This document shows positions 50,023 to 59,496 of a stretch of 64,000 bases of DNA, piece by piece. Made by a program: the position numbers and the translations under genes. The stretch is taken from NCBI RefSeq assembly GCF_008698235.1, contig NZ_PEBH01000001.1, positions 287,617 to 351,616 of the forward strand, in the 5' to 3' direction. Within the stretch, counting starts at the first letter, position 1, and the number at the start of each line of letters is the position of its first letter. Source of the DNA: Bifidobacterium rousetti (GTDB lineage Bacteria; Actinomycetota; Actinomycetes; Actinomycetales; Bifidobacteriaceae). The notes beneath the pieces are model-generated. The model saw only the letters and a program-made list of their open reading frames with translations, was not told where the DNA came from and did not search any database.

Positions 50023-50544
50023 ATGTCCATCACCGTGAAACGCGCCGAACGCAGCCTCGAGATCTGCACCGACCTGACCATGCTCGACAAGGTCGATGAA
50101 CTCACCCGCAGGCTGTCCAAGCATTCCGACCAGCTGGCCGACCCCGACCGCATCGAAGCGGCCCGCGAACTCAAGAAGCTCGAACACCAGTTGGACGAGA
50201 ACACGCTCGTCGTCAAACTGCAGGCCGTCACCGGGCGAGCCTACGCGGAAGCGCTCGCCGCGTCCGCTGTCGAAAAGGACGCGCAGCACCCCGAAGGCAC
50301 CGACTGGTTCAACGTGGTGCGACTGCTCGCCCCCGAAGCCACCGTCGAAGCCCATTGGAAAACCGGCGAGGCGTGCGAATTCCAGCCCGACATGGACTGG
50401 CCCGCGCTCATGGACTCCATGAGCGACTTCCAATGCGCCCAGCTCCTGCAAACCGTCGTCGGACTCGGCAGGGAGACCGGCGCCGGCCCAAAAGCAGCGT
50501 TCAAGAGAGCATCCAGCATTCTGCAAAACTCCGGGACGAACTGA
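50023..50544 (+). CDS. Tail assembly chaperone, short form (gpG-like)
   Basis: 173-residue protein with GTCGAAAGG upstream (MSITVKRAERSLEICTDLTM). It is helical and acidic and lies between the tube and tape-measure genes. Near its end GPKAAFKRAS is encoded over a CCCAAAA heptamer (50487-50493). The lambda G/GT pair and equivalents in most siphoviruses use such a slip to make a long chaperone that recruits the tape measure. Confidence 0.82.
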   Translation: MSITVKRAERSLEICTDLTMLDKVDELTRRLSKHSDQLADPDRIEAARELKKLEHQLDENTLVVKLQAVTGRAYAEALAASAVEKDAQHPEGTDWFNVVRLLAPEATVEAHWKTGEACEFQPDMDWPALMDSMSDFQCAQLLQTVVGLGRETGAGPKAAFKRASSILQNSGTN

Positions 50545-50915
50545 AACTCGCCCGCCAGCTCGGCATCAGCTACAAACGGCTGATGGGCTGGGAGCCGCGA
50601 CGCCGCATCATCCGGGACGGCGACGCATGGGTGGTGGAGACAGAACCCGAATGGGACGAACAGGAACGCGAATGGATGCTCGCGCTCGCCGAATGGGAGT
50701 CCACCCTCTGCCCGTCCTGCGGGAACCCATCCGACTGGTGCCACGACCAGACGCGCGAACGCGACACCACCGCCCAGATCGAACGCTGCTTCATCACCGA
50801 CGCGCGAGTGAAGGTCATGGACGCCTATCGCAACGACATGAAACGGCAGGGCGGACAGATCAGCAGGGAGGAAGCGCTCACCACGCGCATCATCCCCAAC
50901 ATCCCCAACCAATAA
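50023..50915 (+). CDS. Tail assembly chaperone, -1 frameshift form (gpGT-like)
   Basis: Slippage at 50487-50493 joins the first 155 residues to a second frame, SSVQESIQHSAKLRDELKLA then RQLGISYKRLMGWEPRRR, which continues to 50915 and ends IIPNIPNQ. The second part contains CPSCGNPSDWCHDQ, a possible zinc site, and a helical C-terminus. It has no convincing start of its own in the proper region. Total about 297 residues. Confidence 0.8.
50487..50493 (+). promoter_or_regulatory. -1 slippery heptamer, tail chaperone
   Basis: C CCA AAA in the short-chaperone frame, the same heptamer as in the tail tube gene. Confidence 0.8.
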
Positions 50916-50930
50916 AAGAAAAGAGGAACG

Positions 50931-53900
50931 ATGGCCGAACGCTCGATAACGATGCGGCTCATGCTCGACGCGAAACAATTCGAATCCGGCATGCAATCCG
51001 CGGCGAACTCAACGGAGGCCATCGGCCAGAAGTCGCAATCCTCAAAAGGCAAGCTCGACATGCTCGCCAGCGGTGTCATGAAGGTCGGCGCCATGGCCGC
51101 GGCGGGCATGGCTGTCGCCGTCAAATCCTACGCGGAATTCGACGAGGCCATGTCCAACGTGGCGGCCAACACCGGTGCAAGCGCCGACGAGCTCAGCCGA
51201 CTGCGACAGGCCGCGATCGACGCCGGCAAGGACACCGTATACAATGCGACCGAATCCGCGAACGCCATCAACGAGCTGGCGAAGGCCGGCATGAGCACCA
51301 CGGACGTCCTGTCCGGCGGCCTGAGCGGAGCGTTGAACCTCGCCGCATCCGACGGCATGGAGGTCAGCGAGGCCGCCGAACTGATGAGCTCCACGCTCGC
51401 CCAGTTCAATCTGACAGGCCGTGACGCCGCATCCGTGGCCGACGCGCTGGCCGCCGGCGCCGGCAAGGCGCAGGGCTCCGCCCATGATCTCGGATACGCG
51501 TTGTCCCAGTCCGGTATGGTCGCCAACAGTTTCGGCATCTCCATGACGGAAACCGTGGGAACGCTCGCCGCGTTCGCGAACGCCGGCATGATCGGCAGCG
51601 ACGCCGGCACGAGCCTCAAGACGATGCTCATCGCGCTCGCCAACCCGAGCACGAAGGCCGCGGACCTGATGAAGGAGCTCGGCATCAACGCCTACGACGC
51701 CCAGGGCAACTTCGTGGGGCTTGAGGGCTTGGCGGGCCAGTTGAAGACCGCCATGAGCGGCCTGTCACAGGAGCAGCGCAACCAGGCCCTCGCCACGATC
51801 TTCGGCAGCGACGCCATCCGAGCCGCGAACGTGCTGTACAACGAAGGCTCGGACGGCATCGCGCAATGGACTCAGGCGGTGTCCGAATCCGGGTACGCGC
51901 AGGAGATGGCCGCCAAGAAGACCGACAATCTCAAGGGCGACATCGAACAGTTGGGCGGCAGTTTCGACACGCTGCTGCTGACGCTCGGCGAAGGCGCGAA
52001 CGGGCCGATGCGAACCGTGGTCCAAGGCCTCGAGGGCATGATCGACGCATTCAGTTCACTGCCCGCACCGGTCCAGCAGACCATCGTGCTCGCCGCGGCC
52101 GCTGGCGGAGGCCTGACCGCGTTCCATAAGACTCTTTCCCCGTTGAACACCAGCACGAGCAGGTTCGGGCAGACGCTGGGCCAGCTCATCGACCCGTTCC
52201 AGCGTGTCATCAACGCGGCGCCGGCCTTCCAGTCGGCGTTCACCATGATCACCGCGTCCTTCGCCGGGCCGGAACGACAGATGCAGGTGTTCGGCACGAC
52301 CGTCACCCGAACCCAAGGAGTCATGCAGGGCATGAGCGCCGTCGGACAGGGGCTAATGTCCATGCTGGGAGGCCCGTGGGGCATTGCCATCACCATCGCG
52401 GCCGCCGCATTGGGGTCGTTTGCACAGAGTGCCGCCGAAGCGAAACAGCGCGCCGACTCGCTGCAGACCGCACTCGAGTCTACCGGCGACGCCAGCAAGC
52501 AGATCATCGAAAACCTGTCGAACGCGAAGATCGACAACTCATGGCTTGTTCCCGACAATATTGAACAGGCGTACTACGGGTATAAGACCCTCGGTGAAGC
52601 ACTCGACGGCGTGGGCATCAAGATGAGCGACGCCGCGCTCGCGGCTGAAGGCAACGCGGACGCCATGGCACGTGTGAAGAAGGTCACGGACGAGATGATC
52701 GCGTCCGGCGGCAAACAGCGCGAACTCGCGGGAATCATCCTCTCGCAGATCAACGAGGAAGCCGAGAACTACGACAAGGCCACCGCCGCCGCGAACAACA
52801 AGAAGAACGCGTTGGACGAGGTCAACAAAGTCACGGGTGACGCTACAGCGTCAACCGACGCGCTCACCGATTCGACGAGCAAGGCGTCATCCGCGTCCGA
52901 CATTCTTGCGGACAGTTTCGGCGCCACCGCCGACGCGGTCAACGAGCAGGGAGCCGCCCTGTCGGAGGTCATCGACGCGTTGAACACCTATTACGGTTTC
53001 GCGTTGAGCGTGTCCGACGCGGACATCAGCCTTCATGACTCGTTCGACAAGGCCACGCAGTCCATCCAGCAGAACGGCGCTTCGCTCGACCTGAACACGG
53101 AGCAGGGGCGCGCGAACCAGAGCGCGTTGAACGACGTGGCCGAAGCCGCGATGAAGGCCGCGGAGGCGCATGCGAAGAACGGCGAAGGCATGGAAAGCAT
53201 CGGCCCGATGCTGGACGATGCGCGCAACCGGTTCATCGAATACGCGCAGGCCATGGGACTGAGCGCGGACGAGGCCGCGCAACTGGCCGACAAATACGGG
53301 TTGAACCGTGAGGCCCTGCAACAGCTCATCGACACCACGAACAGTACGCCCGAGTCGAAGAACATCGACGTGACCACCACTGGCATCGACACCGCGCAGG
53401 AGATGCTCGACCAGGTCGGACTGACCGTGCAGACGCTGCCAAACGGCGAGGTCAAGATCAGCGGCGACAACACGGAGGCGTTGAACGCCATCAGCCAGGT
53501 GGCTGGCACGCCCATCGACCCGAAAACCGGAACGCTCACATTGGACAAGAACCAGTATGATATGGCCCTCGCGTTGGCGAACGGCGCGAAGATCGACCCG
53601 AAAACGGGATACCTGAAAGCCGACAACAACGAGTTCTGGCAGAAATTCAGCCAGACGCAAGGCTGGAAGATCGATCCGAAGACCGGCGTCATCAAGGGCG
53701 ACAACGGGCCGTTCCAAGCGGCGAAAACGCAGGTGGACAATACGAGCATCGGCGCGAAGACCGTGCAGGTGAACGCGAACACTGGAGGCTTCTGGGGTGC
53801 GATGAACCGCATCCTGTCCAGCGTGTTCAGCGTCAACGTGAGCGTGGGCGGCAAGGGCGCGACCGGAGGCCTGTTCGGCAACGGCCTGTTCCTGCCCGGC

Positions 53901-54317
53901 TATGCGACGGGAGGCCCCATCGTGTCGGGCATGATGCGTGGACCCGGCACCGGTACGAGCGACAGCATCCAATTGCGCAACGCCCGAGTGGCCGACGGCG
54001 AGTTCGTCACCAAGGCCGCAGCGGTCCGCCATTACGGTCCCGAGACCATGTATGCGATGAACAACATGAGCATCCCGAAAAGCCTGTTCTCCGACTATGA
54101 GGCGTATGGGCAGCTGGGATCCGCGAAACGGTATTCCCCGGTGCTCCAACTGCCGGGGAACACGGGAGGTGCGGACGCCGGGCAGATCGCGGCGGCGGTG
54201 TCCGACGCGTTGCGGGGCATCGACTGGAGCCTGTACCTCAACGGCGACGTGCTCGCCGGCGAACTGTCAGGCCCGTTGAGCCGGCAGTTCACACGGGACA
54301 AGATGAGAGGACTCTGA
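50931..54317 (+). CDS. Tape measure protein
   Basis: 1,128-residue protein that sets tail length and passes into the host during DNA entry. The N-terminal part is the phage tail tape-measure domain (YAEFDEAMSNVAANTGASAD, ELAKAGMSTTDVLSGGLSGA, SMTETVGTLAAFANAGMIGS). Hydrophobic segments near residues 445-510 follow. Near the C-terminus are three short repeats of the form IDPKTGxLxxD (about residues 863, 885 and 912), then a Gly-rich stretch. AAGAGGAACG precedes the start. At about 3 residues per nucleotide-rise unit the tail would be of the order of 170 nm by the usual 1.5 angstrom per residue rule. Confidence 0.93.
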   Translation: MAERSITMRLMLDAKQFESGMQSAANSTEAIGQKSQSSKGKLDMLASGVMKVGAMAAAGMAVAVKSYAEFDEAMSNVAANTGASADELSRLRQAAIDAGKDTVYNATESANAINELAKAGMSTTDVLSGGLSGALNLAASDGMEVSEAAELMSSTLAQFNLTGRDAASVADALAAGAGKAQGSAHDLGYALSQSGMVANSFGISMTETVGTLAAFANAGMIGSDAGTSLKTMLIALANPSTKAADLMKELGINAYDAQGNFVGLEGLAGQLKTAMSGLSQEQRNQALATIFGSDAIRAANVLYNEGSDGIAQWTQAVSESGYAQEMAAKKTDNLKGDIEQLGGSFDTLLLTLGEGANGPMRTVVQGLEGMIDAFSSLPAPVQQTIVLAAAAGGGLTAFHKTLSPLNTSTSRFGQTLGQLIDPFQRVINAAPAFQSAFTMITASFAGPERQMQVFGTTVTRTQGVMQGMSAVGQGLMSMLGGPWGIAITIAAAALGSFAQSAAEAKQRADSLQTALESTGDASKQIIENLSNAKIDNSWLVPDNIEQAYYGYKTLGEALDGVGIKMSDAALAAEGNADAMARVKKVTDEMIASGGKQRELAGIILSQINEEAENYDKATAAANNKKNALDEVNKVTGDATASTDALTDSTSKASSASDILADSFGATADAVNEQGAALSEVIDALNTYYGFALSVSDADISLHDSFDKATQSIQQNGASLDLNTEQGRANQSALNDVAEAAMKAAEAHAKNGEGMESIGPMLDDARNRFIEYAQAMGLSADEAAQLADKYGLNREALQQLIDTTNSTPESKNIDVTTTGIDTAQEMLDQVGLTVQTLPNGEVKISGDNTEALNAISQVAGTPIDPKTGTLTLDKNQYDMALALANGAKIDPKTGYLKADNNEFWQKFSQTQGWKIDPKTGVIKGDNGPFQAAKTQVDNTSIGAKTVQVNANTGGFWGAMNRILSSVFSVNVSVGGKGATGGLFGNGLFLPGYATGGPIVSGMMRGPGTGTSDSIQLRNARVADGEFVTKAAAVRHYGPETMYAMNNMSIPKSLFSDYEAYGQLGSAKRYSPVLQLPGNTGGADAGQIAAAVSDALRGIDWSLYLNGDVLAGELSGPLSRQFTRDKMRGL

Positions 54318-54318
54318 T

Positions 54319-55146
54319 ATGCCCGACTACATGGGATTGACCAGACGACGCTACGATCTGGACAATGTGGCGCCGTTGAGCCTTGACGGGCATCCGCTCG
54401 ACTGGTACGGGGCGGACCCGTCTGACGGGTGGTTGCAGATCGACTCCGCGGATATCGCCACCAGCTTCCAGCAGGTTCCGGGCCGGTCGGGCGGCATCGA
54501 CATGACGTTGGAGGATGAGACTGGCGCGGCCGCCATCGGCCGACTGTCCATCAGCCTCGGCATCGTCATCAGCGGAGACGAACAGCAGGCCACCGAATCA
54601 AAGCTGCGCATCGGCACCCTCATCGGCCGGGATGTGACGGTCAAATGGCGTGCGCTGCCCGGCGAATACCATGGGCGTCTCTCACGGGACGCATGGAACG
54701 ACATCCACCTGGGTCCCGTGTTCTTCCAGTCCACGACCACATTGACCATCAGCGCGGACCCGTTCCTACGATATCCGCGCCAGACGATTCCACTGCTTGA
54801 CGGCGAGGACGCGTTCCTGTTCACCGTGCCCGGCAACAGGCCGACGCGTCCACGGTTCACACTCACACCCACCGCCGGAGTGGAACGGGTGCTCATCCGG
54901 GATAACGGGGAGCGTGCGATGACGGTCAAACTGCCTGCGGCGGCTGACGGAGGCAGGCCGCTCGTCGTCGATGCGGAGACGCGCACGCTCCGATTCGGCT
55001 CCGCGCTCGCAGGGCTGACATTGGACAGCGACTGGTTCAATCTCACGCCCGGCCGACATTCGATAACCATCGGCAGGGAGCCGACGGCCGACGGAAGGAC
55101 ACTATCATCCGGCTGGCTGTCCTTTGTCCCGCTGGGATTGATATAG
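54319..55146 (+). CDS. Distal tail protein
   Basis: 275-residue protein (MPDYMGLTRRRYDLDNVAPL). Its N-terminal beta domain contains TSFQQVPGRSGGIDMTLEDE, matching the Dit/SPP1 gp19.1 signature, and FFQSTTTLTISADPFLRYPR near 145. Dit forms the hub between tube and tail tip. It starts one base after the tape-measure stop. Confidence 0.83.
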   Translation: MPDYMGLTRRRYDLDNVAPLSLDGHPLDWYGADPSDGWLQIDSADIATSFQQVPGRSGGIDMTLEDETGAAAIGRLSISLGIVISGDEQQATESKLRIGTLIGRDVTVKWRALPGEYHGRLSRDAWNDIHLGPVFFQSTTTLTISADPFLRYPRQTIPLLDGEDAFLFTVPGNRPTRPRFTLTPTAGVERVLIRDNGERAMTVKLPAAADGGRPLVVDAETRTLRFGSALAGLTLDSDWFNLTPGRHSITIGREPTADGRTLSSGWLSFVPLGLI

Positions 55147-55158
55147 GGAAGGCAAAGC

Positions 55159-57687
55159 ATGTTTTTCGCACGATACGATCGGGACGGCAACCAGCTCGCC
55201 CCGGTTCCGGAACCCACGAAGGCGCGTCTGCTGCGCAACGTGAACGGCAAGGACCAGCTGACGCTCGCGTTCCGAAGCGCGGACGCCATCGACTTCGGCG
55301 ATCGGATCACGCTTCTCGACAGCATGGGGGAGGTTCGCGAGTACATCGCCCAATCCCCGCAGCTCATACGAGCCGACGGCCGCCCCTATCTGACCGTCGT
55401 GTGCAACGGGTCCATGGCGGAGCTCGAAGGCAAGGGCATCAAGGACAAGCGCAACCGGTCCGCGACCGCCACCTTATGCTTGACGAAGGCGTTGGAGGAC
55501 ACACGATGGAAGGTCGGCGCCGTGGAAGGCTCCAAGACCGCCGACCTGAGCTTCTATGACACGAACGCGTTGCAGGCTGTGCAGGACATCTGCGACACGT
55601 ACGGGTTGGAGGCCGTCGCCTCCTATACGGCGGACGACGATCATGTGACCGGACGTACACTGTCTCTTCTGGAACGGCAGGGAAGGGACACGGGTATCCT
55701 GCGCAGGTTCGAGTACGCCGCCGATTTGTCCAGCATCCAACGCACCTACAGCGCCGGGCTCGTGTACACGCGGGTGCATGGGCGCGGCAAGGGCTTGCAG
55801 GACACCGACACCGGCGAAACCGGGGATGCGGACAGGGACGGGTACAAGCGCAAGCTCACGTTCGAGGACATCAACAACGGCAGGGACTACGTCGAGGACG
55901 TGGAGGCCACCGAACGATGGGGCGTGCTTGATGCGGACGGCGTACGCCAGCCGGTGGAATGCTACTACGAGAACACGCAATGCGAGGACAAGCGGCAGCT
56001 GCTCGACGAGACTCGCGAATACCTCGACAAGGTGAAGGTGCCGCAGATCACCTACGAGGCTGACGTGACGGCGTTCGCCCGCGCCGGGTTGGACGTGGAC
56101 GGCATCGCCTTGGGCGACAAGGTGCAGCTGGTCGACCAGCCGTCCGGAATCCGCGTCGAGGGGCGTGTCACCGAACTGGACGAGAACCTGCTTGACACGT
56201 CGGACACGAAACTGACCCTGGGCAGCATCATCGAACCGTTCACGCTCATCGACAGGCGCGTGCAGGAGACAGTGCAGGAGCTCATGGGCTCCCGCCAGTC
56301 ATGGGATGACGCCGCTTCGCTTACGCCATCCTATGTGGACGGGGTGATAGCCGGGTTGAACGCGCAGATGAACGCGACCGGAGGCTACACGTATTTCGTG
56401 CCCAACGAGGGCGTTTACGTGTATGACAAGCCTCGTGACGCGAATCCGACGATGGTGATTCACATCGGGGGCGGTTTCATGCGCATCGCCAACAGCCGGC
56501 AGTCGAACGGCGAATGGGCTTGGCGGACGATGGGCACGGGAGCCGGACTGGTGGCCGACACCATCGTGACCGGCCTGTTGAAGGGCGGCAAGAGCTGGTG
56601 GAATCTCAATACCGGTGAGGTCAATTTCGAATCCGGGGTCATCCATAACACGTCGAACACGGTGAGCATCAACCTGACCACGGGCGAGGTCGTCCTCAGA
56701 CGTGGACGTATCAGTGACGGTGGAGGCAACAGTTGGGATCTGACCAACGGAGGCGGGATCACGATCACTGACGGCAGCATCAGCATCAGCGGCTATGTCG
56801 ATGGCAGACGCTGCACGACAACCATTGACGCGAGCGGTTTCAACGTGACGGGCGGCAATGGCGGCGGAACCATGACCGACAACAACGGGAACGTCGCCCT
56901 GCGATCCAGCACTTTGGGGCCCGATGACAACAATTATCTGAAGGTGGGCGGCAGCAACGCATTACAGCTCTACAATTCCGGCCGCGAGCTGTTCACCATT
57001 CAGGGCGGGACGAGTTACAGCAGCCTGTTTCAGGCGTCCGCGCTCGGCAACCAGCCGTTTTTGGAGGTGGGTGATGATCCGCAGGGGCAGTCGGGATCCA
57101 CTGTCATCCACACGGCATCCGGGCAGGATTACCCGTGCATCGGCATCAGCCCGTCCGCCTCGTATATGTTGCTGAACGGCAACGCCTACCTCGTCGCATC
57201 GGACAGTGGTTGGGCGGGGGTCTACGGCATCGAGGTCGGCAACCATGGATACGACATCCTCGCCACTGACACCAGCATCCAGATGCTCACACCCAGCCAT
57301 AACGCCAGAATCGACCTCACCAACAACTACAGCGCGATCGTCTATAGCGGCTATCACGTCATGGTCAGTGCCGACGGCGTCGGCACCGTCACCAAAGCCG
57401 CATCGGCAAGCACAGCGGATACGGGTGTGCTCGACAGCAGGCTCATGACACTCGCGGACGAGGGTCTCGACCTTGATTCGCCCGACGCGTATGCGACCAT
57501 GCCGGCCGGTATCGAGGAGATACCCCTCGGCAAGCTGCACGACGTCCTACGCCTGCTCGTGGACGGCGACACTGCCGGCGCGAAGACCCTGCTCGACCAG
57601 TACGAAAGCGAACAGCGGGTATGGACGCAGGCCGACTACGACGCGATGAACATCCCCACCCCGTCGGCATCGCTATCACTCAAATAG
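55159..57687 (+). CDS. Tail tip protein (Tal/prophage endopeptidase tail type)
   Basis: 842-residue protein. The N-terminal 380 residues are the Tal-type hub domain (ARLLRNVNGKDQLTLAFRSA, then DALGVEAV-like CDTYGLEAVASYTADDD, and AFARAGLDVDGIALGDKVQL VDQ near 315). The rest is beta-rich, with Gly/Ser/Thr/Asn repeats (VSINLTTGEVVLRRGRISDG), and a helical end. It closes the tail tube and may contact the host surface. No catalytic peptidase motif was identified. Confidence 0.8.
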   Translation: MFFARYDRDGNQLAPVPEPTKARLLRNVNGKDQLTLAFRSADAIDFGDRITLLDSMGEVREYIAQSPQLIRADGRPYLTVVCNGSMAELEGKGIKDKRNRSATATLCLTKALEDTRWKVGAVEGSKTADLSFYDTNALQAVQDICDTYGLEAVASYTADDDHVTGRTLSLLERQGRDTGILRRFEYAADLSSIQRTYSAGLVYTRVHGRGKGLQDTDTGETGDADRDGYKRKLTFEDINNGRDYVEDVEATERWGVLDADGVRQPVECYYENTQCEDKRQLLDETREYLDKVKVPQITYEADVTAFARAGLDVDGIALGDKVQLVDQPSGIRVEGRVTELDENLLDTSDTKLTLGSIIEPFTLIDRRVQETVQELMGSRQSWDDAASLTPSYVDGVIAGLNAQMNATGGYTYFVPNEGVYVYDKPRDANPTMVIHIGGGFMRIANSRQSNGEWAWRTMGTGAGLVADTIVTGLLKGGKSWWNLNTGEVNFESGVIHNTSNTVSINLTTGEVVLRRGRISDGGGNSWDLTNGGGITITDGSISISGYVDGRRCTTTIDASGFNVTGGNGGGTMTDNNGNVALRSSTLGPDDNNYLKVGGSNALQLYNSGRELFTIQGGTSYSSLFQASALGNQPFLEVGDDPQGQSGSTVIHTASGQDYPCIGISPSASYMLLNGNAYLVASDSGWAGVYGIEVGNHGYDILATDTSIQMLTPSHNARIDLTNNYSAIVYSGYHVMVSADGVGTVTKAASASTADTGVLDSRLMTLADEGLDLDSPDAYATMPAGIEEIPLGKLHDVLRLLVDGDTAGAKTLLDQYESEQRVWTQADYDAMNIPTPSASLSLK

Positions 57688-57701
57688 GCAAGGAGAAACC
57701 C

Positions 57702-59492
57702 ATGGCAGAAGCGCTTGACGACTTCCGCACCATCGACGTGCATTTCGACACGGCGAACGACATCGTGCCTCCCATCCGGTTGAACGCCGGCGACATCAAC
57801 GGGCGACGCATACGCATCATCGTCACGGACCGGGGCAAGCCCGTCAACGGGGAGGGCATGACGGCACGCCTGTTATGGAACATCGCGCCATCATCACCGA
57901 CATCCGGCGGAGGCATCGACACCATGACATTGGAGGCGTACCAGCTGGACGAAACCCATACGACCGCCGCGTGGGCGGCGGACGTGTCCCGGCACCTGCT
58001 GCTCAACGGCGGACGAACAAGCGTGGCGGGATTGGAGATCACCAAGACCAACGGCGACGTGATCTGCTCCAGCAACATCGACGTAATCGTGGAGGCGGCG
58101 GTCATCAGGGCCACGGCCCCGGAAATCCTCGACCCGCTCAAGGAACTGCATGACGCGTTGAAGAACTCACAGGAGGCGGATTCGACGGCGACCGAAGCGA
58201 AGAAAACCGCCGAACAGGCCGTTGAGATCGCCAATCAGGCGAAGGCCACGGCCGAAGAGCTCGTCAACGAGGCGTCCACGTCAGCCAAGGCCGCGGCCGC
58301 ATCGGAGAAGAACGCCAAGACGAGCGAAACGAACGCCGCGGCCAGCGCATCCGCGGCGAAGACGAGCGAGACCGCGGCGAAGGCATCTCAGGACGCGGCT
58401 GCCTCAAGCGCCACTCAGGCAGCGGACAGCAGCGAACAGGCAGGCTCCCACGCCGAAGCGGCTTCCGCCAGTGCCACGCAGGCAGCGGCGTCCGCGAAGA
58501 CCGCCACCGACGCGGCCGAATCCTCCACGCAGTCGAAGAACGCCGCAGCCGATAGCGCCGGCGCGGCGAAGGCGAGCGAGACCGCGGCGAAGGCATCGCA
58601 GGATGCGGCCGCGGCCAGCGCCGCCGCCGCGGCCGACGCGGCGGAGCATTTCAACGTGGAGGTGCGCACCGTCACGAAACTGCCCGCAGGCAGCGAACCG
58701 ACCGCGTCCGCCGAGAAGGTGGGCGCCAAATGGGCCATCGACCTTGGACTGGTCACCGGTGACAGGGGAGAGAACACAGCGGCCATCAGCGAGGTCACGG
58801 CATCCTATGTGCCCGGCGGCACCACGCCGGGGCTGACCGTCACAGCCGGTGGCACGCCCGAGAACCGCACCCTGCATTTCGAGGCCACCGGTCTCGAAGG
58901 TCCCGACGGCCACACGCCCACATTGATGCCCGGAACGGTGACAAGCCTGCCCGAGGGCAGCCAGCCCACGTTCGAACTCGTCGCAGACCCGGACACGCCC
59001 TGGGCGTACACGGTGAACATGGGCATCCCCGCCGGGCATGACGGCTCGGACGCGACAGTGACGGCCGGGGCGGGCATCACCGTCACGGACGGCAGCGTCG
59101 CGGTCAAACCCAAGACCGGGGGAGCGGTCACCGCCGACGCGGGCGGCGTGGCGGTGGCGGTGGACGGCACGACCATCCGCATCGTGGACGGCGTGCTCAC
59201 CGGGGCGGGACAGGGGGCGAGCGTCGCCACGGAAACCGTGACGTTCACGCCGGACGCCTTCGACGACAATCTCACGGCGACACTGCCTGTGCCGAACGCC
59301 GCCGGCGCGAAACTGCTCGTCGGCCCCAACGCGAACAGCATCGACAACGTGCGCCTATGGGCCGAAGCCCAGCCCATCGCCCAAGGGCATGACAACGTTC
59401 CGGAAATCCCGGACGGTTCGCTGCGTCTGACACTGACGAACGAACTGACGGCTGACTTAGCCGTCGAGGTATGGATCTTCAAGGAGGCATAA
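57702..59492 (+). CDS. Baseplate upper protein (BppU-like) with Ala-rich coiled coil
   Basis: 596-residue protein. The N-terminal 150 residues resemble BppU (RTIDVHFDTANDIVPPIRLN, then DRGKPVNGEGMTARLLWNIA). Residues about 160-320 form a long Ala/Ser/Lys coiled coil (SEKNAKTSETNAAASASAAK) with internal duplications. The C-terminal part carries Gly/Pro-rich segments (GPDGHTPTLMPGTVTSLPEG) and a beta domain. AAGGAG precedes ATG 57702. It presumably carries the next protein, the diversified receptor-binding protein, on the baseplate. Confidence 0.78.
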   Translation: MAEALDDFRTIDVHFDTANDIVPPIRLNAGDINGRRIRIIVTDRGKPVNGEGMTARLLWNIAPSSPTSGGGIDTMTLEAYQLDETHTTAAWAADVSRHLLLNGGRTSVAGLEITKTNGDVICSSNIDVIVEAAVIRATAPEILDPLKELHDALKNSQEADSTATEAKKTAEQAVEIANQAKATAEELVNEASTSAKAAAASEKNAKTSETNAAASASAAKTSETAAKASQDAAASSATQAADSSEQAGSHAEAASASATQAAASAKTATDAAESSTQSKNAAADSAGAAKASETAAKASQDAAAASAAAAADAAEHFNVEVRTVTKLPAGSEPTASAEKVGAKWAIDLGLVTGDRGENTAAISEVTASYVPGGTTPGLTVTAGGTPENRTLHFEATGLEGPDGHTPTLMPGTVTSLPEGSQPTFELVADPDTPWAYTVNMGIPAGHDGSDATVTAGAGITVTDGSVAVKPKTGGAVTADAGGVAVAVDGTTIRIVDGVLTGAGQGASVATETVTFTPDAFDDNLTATLPVPNAAGAKLLVGPNANSIDNVRLWAEAQPIAQGHDNVPEIPDGSLRLTLTNELTADLAVEVWIFKEA

Positions 59493-59496
59493 CAAC

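Noticed and set aside
50355..50500. Independent start for the second tail-chaperone frame
   Set aside because: The part before the heptamer is Arg/Pro-rich shadow sequence; the real protein part begins exactly at the slippery site.
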